Shown here one piece after another: positions 42,469 to 51,823 of a stretch of DNA of 64,000 nucleotides. Source of the stretch: Micromonospora sp. WMMD961 (GTDB lineage: Bacteria > Actinomycetota > Actinomycetes > Mycobacteriales > Micromonosporaceae); the NCBI RefSeq assembly GCF_029626145.1, contig NZ_JARUBJ010000002.1, positions 402,501-466,500 of the forward strand, read 5' to 3'. Every line of letters starts with the position of its first letter. The stretch's first letter is position 1. The notes beneath the pieces are model-generated. The model saw only the letters and a program-made list of their open reading frames with translations. It ran no database searches and was not told the origin of the DNA. The translations under genes were made by a program, and so were the position numbers.

Positions 42469-44061
42469 TCAGGCGACGAAGCGGGTCCGGCGACGCTTGG
42501 CCACCAGGTATCCGCCGACGCCTGCGGCGAGCAGCAGCGCGCCGAGGCCGGCGATCAGGCCGGTGGACTGGCCGGTGACCGGCAGACCGCCTCCGTCGCC
42601 GCCCTGGCCGCCACCATTGCCGCCGTTGCCGTTGTCGTTGCCACCGTTGTCGTTGCCACCGTTACCGCCGTCCGTGGAGGTCGGGTTGATGACGATCTTG
42701 GCGGTGTCGTTGCTCTTGTTCGGGTCACCGGTGAGCGTGGTGGTGAGGGATCCTGCGGCGTCCGGGACGACCGTGTCGATCCGCAGTCCGAACGAGTACG
42801 AGGTGTCGTCGTCCTTCCAGATCTCCAGGACCTGGCAGGCGTACTCCTTGGCGCCCGGCTCACCCCATGCTGCGTTCCACGGGTTCCACTCCTTCACGGG
42901 AACGAACGGCACGCAGTCGCCGGGGGCCTCGACCACCGTCGTGCCGGCCGGAACGGAGACCCGCACCGGCAGGTCCTCGAGTTGGATGCCCGGCGTCGCC
43001 TGGCCCAGGTATTCGAGCACAGCCGGCCCGAGGTTGGTGAAGCTCGGCTCGACGGTGACCACGTCACCCTTCTTGCCGCTCGCGGTCGCGCCCTTGGTCG
43101 CCAGATCAGCGTGGTTGCTGCCGGTCACCCGCACGGTCCCGACGGTGGTGTCGTTCGACCGGTCCAGATCGGTCTGCGGCACTCGCGCAGCTTGCATCGA
43201 CTGCTCGACCAGGCGAAGCTTCCCGCCCTTGCCGGGCTTGACGTCCACAAACCAGTCCTTGAATGCCATATTCCAGTCGTCGGTGGTCCACCAATCCAGC
43301 AGGACCGGGAACCTGGCACCCGTGCGTACCTCCGGGGCGAGCTTGATGGGCAGGTTCCCGGCAAGCTTGTACGACTTGCCCGGCTCGATCTTCGTGTCGA
43401 ACGTGCAGAACGAGGCCATTCCCCATTCGTCCGTCGTGCAGTTCGAGAAGTCTCCGCCGTAGGCGGCAAGGTACTCGGCTTGGATGACGAGGACAGCGCC
43501 ATCGACGGCGGTCTCACCGGCGTTGCGCACGACGGCCGGCAGGCCGGCCGTGCCACCCGGAACGCCGCTGCTCTCGACGGTCGGGTCGCTGACCAGGTCG
43601 ACGCCTTCGGCGATGGTGATGTCGGCCGTCGCCTTGGCGGTCTTGCCACCGGCGGTCATGCTGATCGCCAAGGAGCCCTTCTGGCCAGGCTTCGCGTCGT
43701 CCTTCGCGGTGACCATGTAGTCGAACGAGGGCGACTGCTCCTCCTCGATGTCGGTCTCGCAGTGCAGCTTCGTCGCCGAGACGTCGCAGGTCCAGCCCCA
43801 GGCCGGCTCCACGGTCGCGAAGGCGGCGACCGCCGACAGGTCGATGTCCACGGACGTCCGACCGAAGTTCATTCCGGACTCGGTGTCGGTCTGTTGGGCG
43901 TACAGGTAGCCGTAGTCGGTGTGGCCGGGTGCCACGAGCAGGTCATGTGTCGCGATCTCGAAGGGGGCCTCGGCGGCGACGGCAGGGCTGGCGGAGGCGG
44001 CGACGAACGCGCCTGCTACGCCGACTCCCGCGAGCCAACGCCGGGTGGAGTGAGAAAGCAT
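42469..44061 (-). CDS. LPXTG cell-wall-anchored surface protein
   Basis: A 530-residue secreted protein. The signal peptide (about 1-29: basic SHSTRRW, hydrophobic LAGVGVAGAFVAASA, cleavage near AVAAEA) is followed by ~420 residues of beta-rich extracellular domains (TVEPAWGWTCDVS, VRNAGETAVDGAVLVIQ, PAGTTVVEAPGDCVPF, VVPDAAGSLTTTLTG) with scattered Cys pairs. A Gly/Asn-rich spacer (NDNGGNDNGNGGNGGGQG) and a sorting signal end the protein: LPVTG (493-497), hydrophobic helix, RRRTRF. Sortase should attach it to peptidoglycan. The ATG follows GGAGGAA. Internal parts resemble DUF11-type surface repeats only loosely; the ligand is unknown. It is divergent from a sigma factor gene. Confidence 0.87.
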   Translation of the reverse strand: MLSHSTRRWLAGVGVAGAFVAASASPAVAAEAPFEIATHDLLVAPGHTDYGYLYAQQTDTESGMNFGRTSVDIDLSAVAAFATVEPAWGWTCDVSATKLHCETDIEEEQSPSFDYMVTAKDDAKPGQKGSLAISMTAGGKTAKATADITIAEGVDLVSDPTVESSGVPGGTAGLPAVVRNAGETAVDGAVLVIQAEYLAAYGGDFSNCTTDEWGMASFCTFDTKIEPGKSYKLAGNLPIKLAPEVRTGARFPVLLDWWTTDDWNMAFKDWFVDVKPGKGGKLRLVEQSMQAARVPQTDLDRSNDTTVGTVRVTGSNHADLATKGATASGKKGDVVTVEPSFTNLGPAVLEYLGQATPGIQLEDLPVRVSVPAGTTVVEAPGDCVPFVPVKEWNPWNAAWGEPGAKEYACQVLEIWKDDDTSYSFGLRIDTVVPDAAGSLTTTLTGDPNKSNDTAKIVINPTSTDGGNGGNDNGGNDNGNGGNGGGQGGDGGGLPVTGQSTGLIAGLGALLLAAGVGGYLVAKRRRTRFVA

Positions 44062-44159
44062 GAAGGGGTTCCTCCAGTTGGGGGATCAGGTGGAGCCTGC
44101 GGATCTTAAGGAATCACTAAGGTTCGCCGCCGCCCCCGCCGCCGCTCATCGGCCAAGAG

Positions 44160-44173
44160 CAACCAAAAGGTTG
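44160..44173. promoter_or_regulatory. Possible regulatory inverted repeat upstream of the sigma-factor gene
   Basis: CAACC-AAAA-GGTTG lies between the divergent surface-protein and sigma-factor genes. It could bind a regulator or be part of an ECF -35 (AACC-containing) element. Confidence 0.3.
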
Positions 44174-44242
44174 ATCAACGGCACCGCAATGTTCGGTCGG
44201 TCCGCTCCCGTCATCTGAGGCAGGAGCCCTCCGGGAGGTGCA

Positions 44243-44722
44243 GTGAGGTACGAGGAGTTCGCGGACACGCGGCTGGCCCCGCTACTGCGGTACGCGGTGA
44301 TGCTCACCGGCGATCCGCACCAGGCCCAGGATCTGGTCCAGGAGACCATGGTCCGGGTCCAACTCAACTGGCGACGGGTCGCCCGAGCGGACTCGCCCGA
44401 GCGATACGTACGCCGGATGCTCACCAACCAGTACATCGACTGGCGGCGTGGTTCCTGGGTTCGCCGGGTGCTGTTGCGCGGGGAGCCCGACGCGTCGGCG
44501 CCGGCGCCCACCGATCACGCCCAGTCCGCCGTGGATCGGGACCAGATCTGGTCCTGGCTGTCCCGGCTGCCGCGTCGCCAACGCGCCGCCCTGGTGCTGC
44601 GCTACTACGAAGACCTACCCGACGCCGAGATCGCCGACATCCTCGGCTGTGCCGTCGGGACCGTACGTTCGTCCATCTCCCGGGCCCTGGCCACGCTCCG
44701 GGCCGAGTACGTGGAGGCGTGA
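44243..44722 (+). CDS. SigE-family ECF sigma factor
   Basis: A 159-residue RNA polymerase sigma factor of the actinomycete SigE family. Region 2 includes YEEFADTRLAPLLRYAVML, GDPHQAQDLVQETMVRVQ, RYVRRMLTNQYIDWRRG. Region 4 includes LPRRQRAALVLRYYEDLPDAEIADIL and GCAVGTVRSSISRALATLR. No extra C-terminal domain. The start GTG at 44243 follows GGAGGTGC. Its stop overlaps the start of the LCP gene by four bases (GTGA), a coupling usually reserved for anti-sigma factors, so the downstream protein may regulate it. Confidence 0.9.
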   Translation: MRYEEFADTRLAPLLRYAVMLTGDPHQAQDLVQETMVRVQLNWRRVARADSPERYVRRMLTNQYIDWRRGSWVRRVLLRGEPDASAPAPTDHAQSAVDRDQIWSWLSRLPRRQRAALVLRYYEDLPDAEIADILGCAVGTVRSSISRALATLRAEYVEA

Positions 44723-45786
44723 ACATGATCGAGGACGACCTGCGTGCCGCCTTCGCCCGGCACGAGCAGTTGACCCCGTCGACCGGCCCACTGCGGGCCG
44801 CGATCGACCGGCTCGCCGCCACCCGCCGCCGCCGTCGGCAGCGGTTCCAGGCCGCCGGCGTGACGGTCGCCCTGCTCGCCGCCCTCGGCGTCGGGATTCC
44901 GCAACTGCGACCTGATCGGGCGGTGCAGGGCCCGTTGTTGCCTGAGCGGCCGGCTGCCCCGCCGGCCGGGGCGCTGAACGTCCTGCTGCTCGGGGTGGAC
45001 GGCTTCGGCGAGGAACCGCCGTACCGGTTGGCGGACTCCATCCTGCTGGTGCACATCCCCGCCGACCGGAGCCGGCCGTACCTCATCTCGTTGCCCCGCG
45101 ACCTGGAGGTGTCGATCCCCGGCCGGGGGACCGACAAGCTCAACAGTGCGTTCTTCACCGGCGCCGGCGAGCCCCGACCCGACCTGGACGCCGGCTACGA
45201 CCTGACCCGCCGGGTGGTCGCCGACCTGACCGGGGTACGCGTCGACGCCGGGGCGGTGCTGACCTTCGCGGGGCTACGCCGGATCACCGACGCCGTCGAC
45301 GGGGTGGAGGTCTGCCTGCCGAACGAGGTCCGGTCCTGGCACACCCGGCGGATCTTCCCGGCCGGTTGTCAGGAACTCGACGGAGCTGCCTCAGTCGACC
45401 TGCTGCGGCAACGGCGGTACCTGCCCGACGGCGCGACCGACCGGGACCGTAACGCCCAGCGCTACGTCGCCGGGCTGATCCGAAGGGCGGCCGCTCAGGA
45501 CGTGCTGAGCAACCCGGTCCGGCTCGCCGCGCTGCTGTCGGCGGCAGGCAAGAGTCTGACCGTCGACGACGACGGCCTACCGCTGACCAGGCTGGTGTCG
45601 GTGCTGCCCAGGTTGAAGAGCGTCGACCCGGTGGGGCTCGCCCTTCCGGTGGGGTCTCCGGTGGACGACGCCTCGCGGCTGCCGCTGGACCCGGAGCAGG
45701 GCCGGGCCCTGCTCACCGCGCTGGGCGAGGACCGGTTGGCGCAGTGGGTGGACCAACACCCGGACCAGGTCACCCGCTTCCGTTGA
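44719..45786 (+). CDS. LytR-CpsA-Psr (LCP) family protein coupled to the sigma factor
   Basis: A 355-residue membrane protein. The cytoplasmic N-terminus (about 1-45: EDDLRAAFARHEQLTP, AAIDRLAATRRRRRQRF) resembles the short N-terminal domain of anti-sigma factors encoded after SigE-type sigmas. One membrane helix follows (QAAGVTVALLAALGVGI). The extracellular LCP domain is about residues 85-330 (LNVLLLGVDGF, RLADSILLVHI, ISLPRDLEVSIPG, KLNSAFFTGAG, VLTFAGLRRITDAVDGVEVC, DLLRQRRYLPDGATDRDRNAQRYV). LCP enzymes transfer glycopolymers to peptidoglycan using Arg/Asp residues present here. The start GTG overlaps the sigma stop; an ATG two codons on is the alternative. Confidence 0.85.
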   Translation: MNMIEDDLRAAFARHEQLTPSTGPLRAAIDRLAATRRRRRQRFQAAGVTVALLAALGVGIPQLRPDRAVQGPLLPERPAAPPAGALNVLLLGVDGFGEEPPYRLADSILLVHIPADRSRPYLISLPRDLEVSIPGRGTDKLNSAFFTGAGEPRPDLDAGYDLTRRVVADLTGVRVDAGAVLTFAGLRRITDAVDGVEVCLPNEVRSWHTRRIFPAGCQELDGAASVDLLRQRRYLPDGATDRDRNAQRYVAGLIRRAAAQDVLSNPVRLAALLSAAGKSLTVDDDGLPLTRLVSVLPRLKSVDPVGLALPVGSPVDDASRLPLDPEQGRALLTALGEDRLAQWVDQHPDQVTRFR

Positions 45787-45827
45787 CGTACGAGGAGTTC
45801 ACGGAACGAACCGACCCTGCGACGGGG

Positions 45828-46040
45828 TCAGCGGTAGTCGTCCTCGTCGCCGGTGACCACCCGGGCCTGCTCCATCGCGTCCCAGTCGTCGACCTCCAGG
45901 CCGCGGTGCGGTTCACCGTCGACGTCATCGGGGCCGGCGGCGGTGGCCTGCTCGACCGCGTCGGCCGGCTCGGCCTCCGGGTCACGCTCGTCCGGGGCGA
46001 GGTGGTCGCCGGGCGTGAAGTCCTCGTCGGGCTGACCCAT
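45828..46040 (-). CDS. Small acidic protein, 70 residues
   Basis: A highly acidic, probably disordered protein: MGQPDEDFTPGDHLAPDERD, then EPADAVEQATAAGPDD and the ending VDDWDAMEQARVVTGDEDDY. Repeated Glu/Asp and the C-terminal Tyr suggest a conserved but unstructured peptide. No family recognised. A strong SD (GGGAGGG) precedes the ATG at 46040. It converges on the LCP gene (41-bp gap) and is divergent from the holin-like gene at 46163. Confidence 0.6.
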   Translation of the reverse strand: MGQPDEDFTPGDHLAPDERDPEAEPADAVEQATAAGPDDVDGEPHRGLEVDDWDAMEQARVVTGDEDDYR

Positions 46041-46162
46041 CGTCCCTCCCGGGGTCTCGGGGCACGGTTCCCACCCACCGTACGGGTTGGGACGGCGCCG
46101 CGCCCGGAAGCGAGTAGGCGGAATCAGCCCTGGACGACCCGACCCGATGCCAGGATGGTGCG

Positions 46163-46546
46163 GTGGGCTTCCTCATCCGACTGGCGATCACCGCGGTCGC
46201 GTTGTGGATAACCACCCTGATCGTGCCCGGTGTGGACGTGCACGGCCGCTCGGGTGGCAACACCGTCCTCACCCTGATCGTGGTGGCGCTGATCTTCGGC
46301 GTGATCAACGCGGTGCTCAAGCCGGTGATCAAGGTCGTCGGCTGCGTGTTCTACCTGCTGACCCTGGGCCTGTTCGCGCTGGTGGTGAATGCCCTGCTGT
46401 TCCTGCTCACCGACCGGATCGCCCGCGGGCTCGACCTGCCGTTCCAGGTGGACGGTTTCTGGGCGGCGTTCTGGGGAGCCATCGTGATGACGGTGGTCAC
46501 CTGGCTGATCAGCGTCATCGTGCCGGACAACCTGGACCGCCGGTGA
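46163..46546 (+). CDS. Phage-holin-family (YvlD-like) membrane protein
   Basis: A 127-residue integral membrane protein of the Phage_holin_4_2 (PF04020/YvlD) family with four hydrophobic segments. Conserved features: FLIRLAITAVALWITTLIVPG at the N-terminus, IFGVINAVLKPVIKVV, LTLGLFALVVNALLFLLTD and VDGFWAAFWGAIVMTVVTWL. Despite the name such proteins are chromosomal and not linked to prophage lysis. The GTG at 46163 follows AGGATGG. Fructose-bisphosphate aldolase follows after 136 bp, which leaves room for its own promoter. Confidence 0.85.
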   Translation: MGFLIRLAITAVALWITTLIVPGVDVHGRSGGNTVLTLIVVALIFGVINAVLKPVIKVVGCVFYLLTLGLFALVVNALLFLLTDRIARGLDLPFQVDGFWAAFWGAIVMTVVTWLISVIVPDNLDRR

Positions 46547-46682
46547 GGGGCTGACACCCGGGTCGGTTGTTCCGGCGCACGCCACCTGCGGGATACTGCC
46601 GGGCGGAGGACAGCGCGGTCCGGCGCACACGTGAACAACAGCGGCCAGCACGGCCGAGAGTGGTAAGTAAGGAGCGCATCAC

Positions 46683-47708
<1,026 letters not shown>

Positions 47709-47712
47709 TTGG

Positions 47713-47770
47713 TTGAAAGGAAGGGCCCCCTATTAGCACCCGTCTGTTAATAAGGGGCCCTTCCTTTCAA
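47713..47770. terminator. Dispersed-repeat bidirectional terminator (GGGCCCC family, copy 2)
   Basis: 23-bp arms (47713-47735 and 47748-47770; arm core TTGAAAGGAAGGGCCCC) with one mismatch and a 12-base loop separate convergent fbaA and the LOG-like gene. The TGA of the LOG-like gene is part of the stem, mirroring pxpA and copy 1 at 8004. Confidence 0.8.
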
Positions 47771-48960
47771 GCGGTCAACAGGCGGACGGCCTCGTGGACG
47801 TCGTCGGTGAGGTGGATCGACGCCGAGAGGTCGCCGAACGGGGACGCGGCCAGCAGCGGACGCAGCAACGACTCCACCGGCAACTCAAAGGTCCAGTAGG
47901 TGCGGTCCAGGAAGATGTACGCGCCGCTGACACCGTCGGTGCCGTAGTAGGTCTTGGTGGCCGCCTGGAACACCTCCTGCACGGTGCCCGCCCGCCCCGG
48001 AGCGAAGACGATGCCTCCCCGGGCGAGTCGCAGGATGGTGTCCTCCCGGATCGCGTTCGAGAAGTACTTGGCGATCCGCCCGGCGAACAGGTTCGCCGGT
48101 TCGTGCCCGTACAGCCAGGTCGGGATGGCCAGCCCACCCGCTCGCGCCCAACCCAGGTCGTCACCCCGCTGCCGGGGCACGCCCGCGTACCGCTGCCGGA
48201 CCGTCAGCGCCGTCGCCGTGTAGCGGTGGTGGTCGGTGAAGTCGGGCGCGGTGGCCAACAGGTCGATCGCCGCCGTCACGTCGGTCGCCGGCCGGTCCGC
48301 CAGGTACGCGCCGAGGTTCGCCGCCTCCATCACACCGGGACCGCCGCCGGTCACCACCAGGCGGTCGGCCCGTGCCAGCTGCCAACCCAGCACTGCCGCC
48401 ATCCGGTACGCGGGACTGCCGCGCCGTACCGCGTGGCCACCCATGATGCCCACCACCGACTGGGGACCGTGTCCGGCCAGCCACGCGCGGGTCGCGTCGG
48501 CCAGCGCGTTGTCCACACCGTGATCGTGCAGCCGCTGACCCAGCGCCTCCTTGACGTCCGGCAGCGCGCCGCCGTGCGCTCGGTAGTGGTCGTACACCCG
48601 GGTGTCGTACATCCCGGCGAACCCGCCCTCGGCGAACCCGGCGGCCAGGTCCTCCGGGGTGTAGAGGTGCGTCGGCTGGGTCGGGTACGGCAACCCGGAG
48701 AACGGAGGCACCACGTTCGCGCCGCGCCGGACCAGGTCGGCGCCGACGTCCCGGGACGCGAAGCGGCAGCCCACGAAGAGGGTGCCGGCGACGTCGATCC
48801 CGGTCAGGTCGGGCACCGGCGCGAGGTCGAGCCGCAGGCCCTGCACGGTCAGTCCGGTCAGTCGGCCGGTGGCCAGCTGCCGGTGCAGCTCGTCCGGGGT
48901 CTGGATCTCGCCGGCGTGCAGGTGCGGCTCGATGACGTCGGCGGGAGGTGGGGTCGGCAC
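47767..48960 (-). CDS. LOG-like Rossmann-fold nucleotide-binding protein
   Basis: A 397-residue protein related to the LOG (Lonely Guy)/lysine-decarboxylase-like superfamily. An N-terminal ~130-residue extension precedes the core: VVGIMGGHAVRRGSPAYRM, VVTGGGPGVMEAANLGAYL, then the motif usually written PGGxGTxxE, here FAPGRAGTVQEVFQAATK, with the first Gly replaced by Arg. LOG proteins are phosphoribohydrolases acting on nucleotides (AMP, cytokinin nucleotides). The substitution and long N-terminus mark a divergent subfamily whose activity is uncertain. The start GTG at 48960; no strong SD (AGGATGG about ten bases upstream). Confidence 0.75.
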   Translation of the reverse strand: MPTPPPADVIEPHLHAGEIQTPDELHRQLATGRLTGLTVQGLRLDLAPVPDLTGIDVAGTLFVGCRFASRDVGADLVRRGANVVPPFSGLPYPTQPTHLYTPEDLAAGFAEGGFAGMYDTRVYDHYRAHGGALPDVKEALGQRLHDHGVDNALADATRAWLAGHGPQSVVGIMGGHAVRRGSPAYRMAAVLGWQLARADRLVVTGGGPGVMEAANLGAYLADRPATDVTAAIDLLATAPDFTDHHRYTATALTVRQRYAGVPRQRGDDLGWARAGGLAIPTWLYGHEPANLFAGRIAKYFSNAIREDTILRLARGGIVFAPGRAGTVQEVFQAATKTYYGTDGVSGAYIFLDRTYWTFELPVESLLRPLLAASPFGDLSASIHLTDDVHEAVRLLTA

Positions 48961-49016
48961 CGGGCCATCCTGCCCCTTTGCCGGGGCCGGTCAAACCTCG
49001 GGCCCGGACGGAACGA

Positions 49017-49050
49017 CAGGAGCCCGGTGACCGTGGCCACCGGGCTCCTG
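49017..49050. repeat. Perfect hairpin in the LOG/DUF3151 divergent spacer
   Basis: CAGGAGCCCGGTG (49017-49029) and its exact complement (49038-49050) with an eight-base loop. No gene ends here, so a terminator role is odd; it may be a leader structure of the minus-strand gene or a leftover terminator. Confidence 0.45.
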
Positions 49051-49207
49051 CGTTACCGGTTCCTGGGGAGGCTCCGGACCATTAGTTGTAGTGGAAAACA
49101 CCTGACGGCGGCATAGGCCGCAGGCGTGACCAACTCCTCAGCCGTTCAGCGGAACGTGTCGGCCGACCCGCTCGCGTGTCGCCCTGTCCAGCGGGTTGAA
49201 TGGGGCG

Positions 49208-49636
49208 ATGCAGAACCTTTTGCCAGAGCCACCGGCTACCCGCCTGCCCGCGAACGACGAGGCCGACGCCGCCCTGGCTGCCGCCGACGAGGCCGGCACC
49301 GACGAGGCGTTCGCCGCCGTGGCGGCCGGCTTCCCGACCTTCAGCGCGGCCTGGGCGGAGCTCGCGGCCCGGGCGTTCGCGCAGGACCAGGTGGTCACGG
49401 CGTACGCCTACGCGCGCACCGGCTACCACCGCGGCCTCGACCAGCTGCGTCGCAGCGGTTGGAAGGGGCACGGCCCGGTGCCGTGGTCGCACGAGCCCAA
49501 CCGGGGCTTCCTCCGCTGCCTCTACGTGTTGTCCCGGGCCGCGGACGAGATCGGCGAGGCCGACGAGGCGGCCCGCTGCGCCCAGTTCCTGCGCGACTGC
49601 GACCCGGAAGCAGCGGACGCGCTGGCCAGCAACTGA
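49208..49636 (+). CDS. DUF3151 family protein
   Basis: A 142-residue conserved actinobacterial protein of unknown function, orthologue of Rv0358. It opens MQNLLPEPPATRLPANDEAD and contains helices DEAFAAVAAGFPTFSAAWAE, VVTAYAYARTGYHRGLDQLR, RSGWKGHGPVPWSHEPNRGF and DEIGEADEAARCAQFLRDCD. The repeated helix pairs look TPR-like. The ATG at 49208 is preferred to an upstream TTG because the family begins at this Met. It stands near purA as in mycobacteria and converges on the ParA-like gene. Confidence 0.85.
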   Translation: MQNLLPEPPATRLPANDEADAALAAADEAGTDEAFAAVAAGFPTFSAAWAELAARAFAQDQVVTAYAYARTGYHRGLDQLRRSGWKGHGPVPWSHEPNRGFLRCLYVLSRAADEIGEADEAARCAQFLRDCDPEAADALASN

Positions 49637-49642
49637 CCCGAT

Positions 49643-49677
49643 CCGACGGCCGGCCCGACACCCGGGCCGGCCGTCGG
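49643..49677. terminator. Bidirectional hairpin between DUF3151 and ParA-like genes
   Basis: A perfect 14-bp stem (CCGACGGCCGGCCC and complement) with a seven-base loop fills the 45-bp space between the converging genes. Confidence 0.7.
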
Positions 49678-49681
49678 TGGC

Positions 49682-51730
49682 CTACAGCCCCTCGGCGACC
49701 GCCGCGGCGATCTTCAGCCAGGCGTCCCGGGTGGCGGAGGAGAGCCCGCCGTAACGGATCGGCTCGCCCGTGTCGATGAGTCGTTCGTAGGGGGCCAGCA
49801 GCACCGCCCGGGTACGGGCCGCGAAGTGCTCCTGGATGGCCGGTAGGTCGATCTCCTTGCGGGACGGCGGCATCGACACCACCGTCACGGCCTGCCGGAC
49901 CAGCCGTTGCCGGCCGCTCTGCTCCAGGTGGTCGAGCATCCGGGCGGCGGTCTCCGCCGAGTCGTTACGGGCCGACATGGTGACCACCAGTTGGTCGGTG
50001 GCGTCCATCGAGGCCTGCCAGTTCTGTGCCCGGACGTTGTTCCCGGTGTCCACGAAGATCAACTTGTAGAACCGACTGACCACCTCGCGGATCTCGGCGA
50101 ACGCGGCAGCGGTCAACATCTCGCCACCCGTGGCCGACTCGTCCGAGGCCAGGACGTCGAACATCCCCTCGCCCTGTGAGCGCACGTACTGCGACAGGTC
50201 GCCGACCCGCCCGTGCGCGCCCTGGAACTGCCCGAGGTCACGCAGCATGTCCCGGACCGTGCGGGAGTGGAAGTCCTGCTGGGCGCGCATCCCCAGGGTG
50301 CCCTGGGTCTCGTTGTTGTCCCACGCCAGCACGTAGCCACCGCGCTTCTGGCCGAACGTCATCGCGAGCAGCAGGATGGCCACCGTCTTACCGGCACCGC
50401 CCTTCGGATTGACCACGGTCACCTGCCGCAGCCCGCCGAAGTTGCGGCGCACCATCTCGATGTCCCGCTTGAGTTCCTGCTCGTGCCGGCCCGGGGAGAG
50501 CCGGAGCAGGCCCATCTTGTTGACCACCGCGCGTACACCCATGGTCGCGACCGGGTCGGCGGGCCGCACCTGCCGGCGTCGGCTGAAGTCCTCGGCGGTC
50601 GGCACCGGTGTGGACTCCGGAGTCCAGCTCGCGTCCGGGTAACCGGTGGTGTCCGGGTAGCCGGTGGCCGGCACCCGGGTCACTCCCTCGGCCTCCTGGT
50701 AGGGCTGACCAGGCGGGGCGCCGGGCGTGCCCTGTTGCCACGGCGGCGGGTACCAACCAGGGGAGGGCGGGTACGGCCCGGGCGGCGCGGCCGGCTGAGG
50801 AGCCTGCTGCGGCGGGTTGCCGAACCGGGTCAGGTCGGGCGGGGGCGGGATCGACGCCGGGCTGACCTGACCAGGGATCGCCGGGCCGACCGACGGCCCG
50901 GCCGGATCGGGGCCGGCGTGCGTGACCCCGGGATGCGGCCCCGGCGGAGCGGGGATCGGGGGCGTCGTGGCGGCGGGTTCGTCGTGGGACGGTGCCCCCG
51001 CTGGGCGTTGCGGCGGGTACGCCCACGGCGACTCGTTGGCCGGCCGTCCCGCCGCCGCCACGGCGGACGCGTCGTCTCCACTGCCGTCAGCCGAGGGCGC
51101 CGGCGCGGTCGGCGGGGAGTCTGCCGGCGCGCGACCGGTGGCGCTGCCGCGGCCGGCGGGCGTGTCAGCCCCCGCAGGGCCGGCTGGCGTGTCAGCCCCC
51201 GCAGCGCGGTCAGTGGATGTGCCAGCCGCGGTGGGGCGGTCCAGGGTGAAGGGCAGGTCCAGGTCGACGCCGCCCGGGACGACGTCGTTCGCGGGAGGGT
51301 CGCCCGCCTGCGGCGTGCCATCGGTCCCCGGCGGCCCGGTTGGCGTCGACGCGGCGGGCGGATCGGCCGGTGGCGGCCAGCTCGCCTGCGCAGGCGCCCA
51401 TCCCGACCCTGCGCCTGGGCCCCACGCCCCGGGCGGTGGAACGGCACCGCTGAGCGACGGGTAGTCGGACGGGGACGGGGGTGGCAGGGGTGCTGCCCCG
51501 GGCTGGCCGGGGACCGGAGGCCGGTTGATCGGCGGCGCGGCCACCGGTGGTGTCACCGGTCCGGACGCGACCGGCGGCGGCGCGGTGCGCTGCTCGGCGA
51601 CCGCCGCCCACGGTGGTACGACCTTCCCCGCGCCCTGGTCGGTCGGATCCGGTGGCCAGAGTGGTTCGATGTCCCGCTCCGGCACCGGCTGCTGGCCGTG
51701 CACCTGTGCCCGGTCGGCGTTCTCGTCCAT
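49682..51730 (-). CDS. MinD/ParA-type ATPase with long Pro-rich N-terminus
   Basis: A 682-residue protein. About 400 N-terminal residues are disordered and rich in Pro, Ala, Gly and Thr, with repeats such as ADTPAGPAGADTPAG and PPGPYPPSPGWYPPPW. The ATPase follows: deviant Walker A NPKGGAGKT at about 442-449, FVDTGNNVRAQNW, QLVVTMSARNDSAET and PPSRKEIDLPAIQEHFA. The Pro-rich head plus MinD-like domain is the architecture of EspI (Rv3876) and related orphan ParA-like proteins of type VII secretion. No ESX gene is adjacent, so that role is not shown; cell-pole or cytoskeletal partitioning is equally possible. The ATG at 51730 follows GGGGAGGG. Confidence 0.8.
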   Translation of the reverse strand: MDENADRAQVHGQQPVPERDIEPLWPPDPTDQGAGKVVPPWAAVAEQRTAPPPVASGPVTPPVAAPPINRPPVPGQPGAAPLPPPSPSDYPSLSGAVPPPGAWGPGAGSGWAPAQASWPPPADPPAASTPTGPPGTDGTPQAGDPPANDVVPGGVDLDLPFTLDRPTAAGTSTDRAAGADTPAGPAGADTPAGRGSATGRAPADSPPTAPAPSADGSGDDASAVAAAGRPANESPWAYPPQRPAGAPSHDEPAATTPPIPAPPGPHPGVTHAGPDPAGPSVGPAIPGQVSPASIPPPPDLTRFGNPPQQAPQPAAPPGPYPPSPGWYPPPWQQGTPGAPPGQPYQEAEGVTRVPATGYPDTTGYPDASWTPESTPVPTAEDFSRRRQVRPADPVATMGVRAVVNKMGLLRLSPGRHEQELKRDIEMVRRNFGGLRQVTVVNPKGGAGKTVAILLLAMTFGQKRGGYVLAWDNNETQGTLGMRAQQDFHSRTVRDMLRDLGQFQGAHGRVGDLSQYVRSQGEGMFDVLASDESATGGEMLTAAAFAEIREVVSRFYKLIFVDTGNNVRAQNWQASMDATDQLVVTMSARNDSAETAARMLDHLEQSGRQRLVRQAVTVVSMPPSRKEIDLPAIQEHFAARTRAVLLAPYERLIDTGEPIRYGGLSSATRDAWLKIAAAVAEGL

Positions 51731-51823
51731 TACGGCCCTCCCCAGTCCTCCTGCGAGGATAGGCGCAACCACCCACGGAGGGCGGTCGGCGCAGCCGAGG
51801 TCGGCCGCTCTACCCGGCCGAGG

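Noticed and set aside
49051..49207. A possible tRNA or small RNA after the hairpin at 49017
   Set aside because: No cloverleaf pairing, no T-loop motif (GGTTCGAATCC-type), and no convincing promoter.
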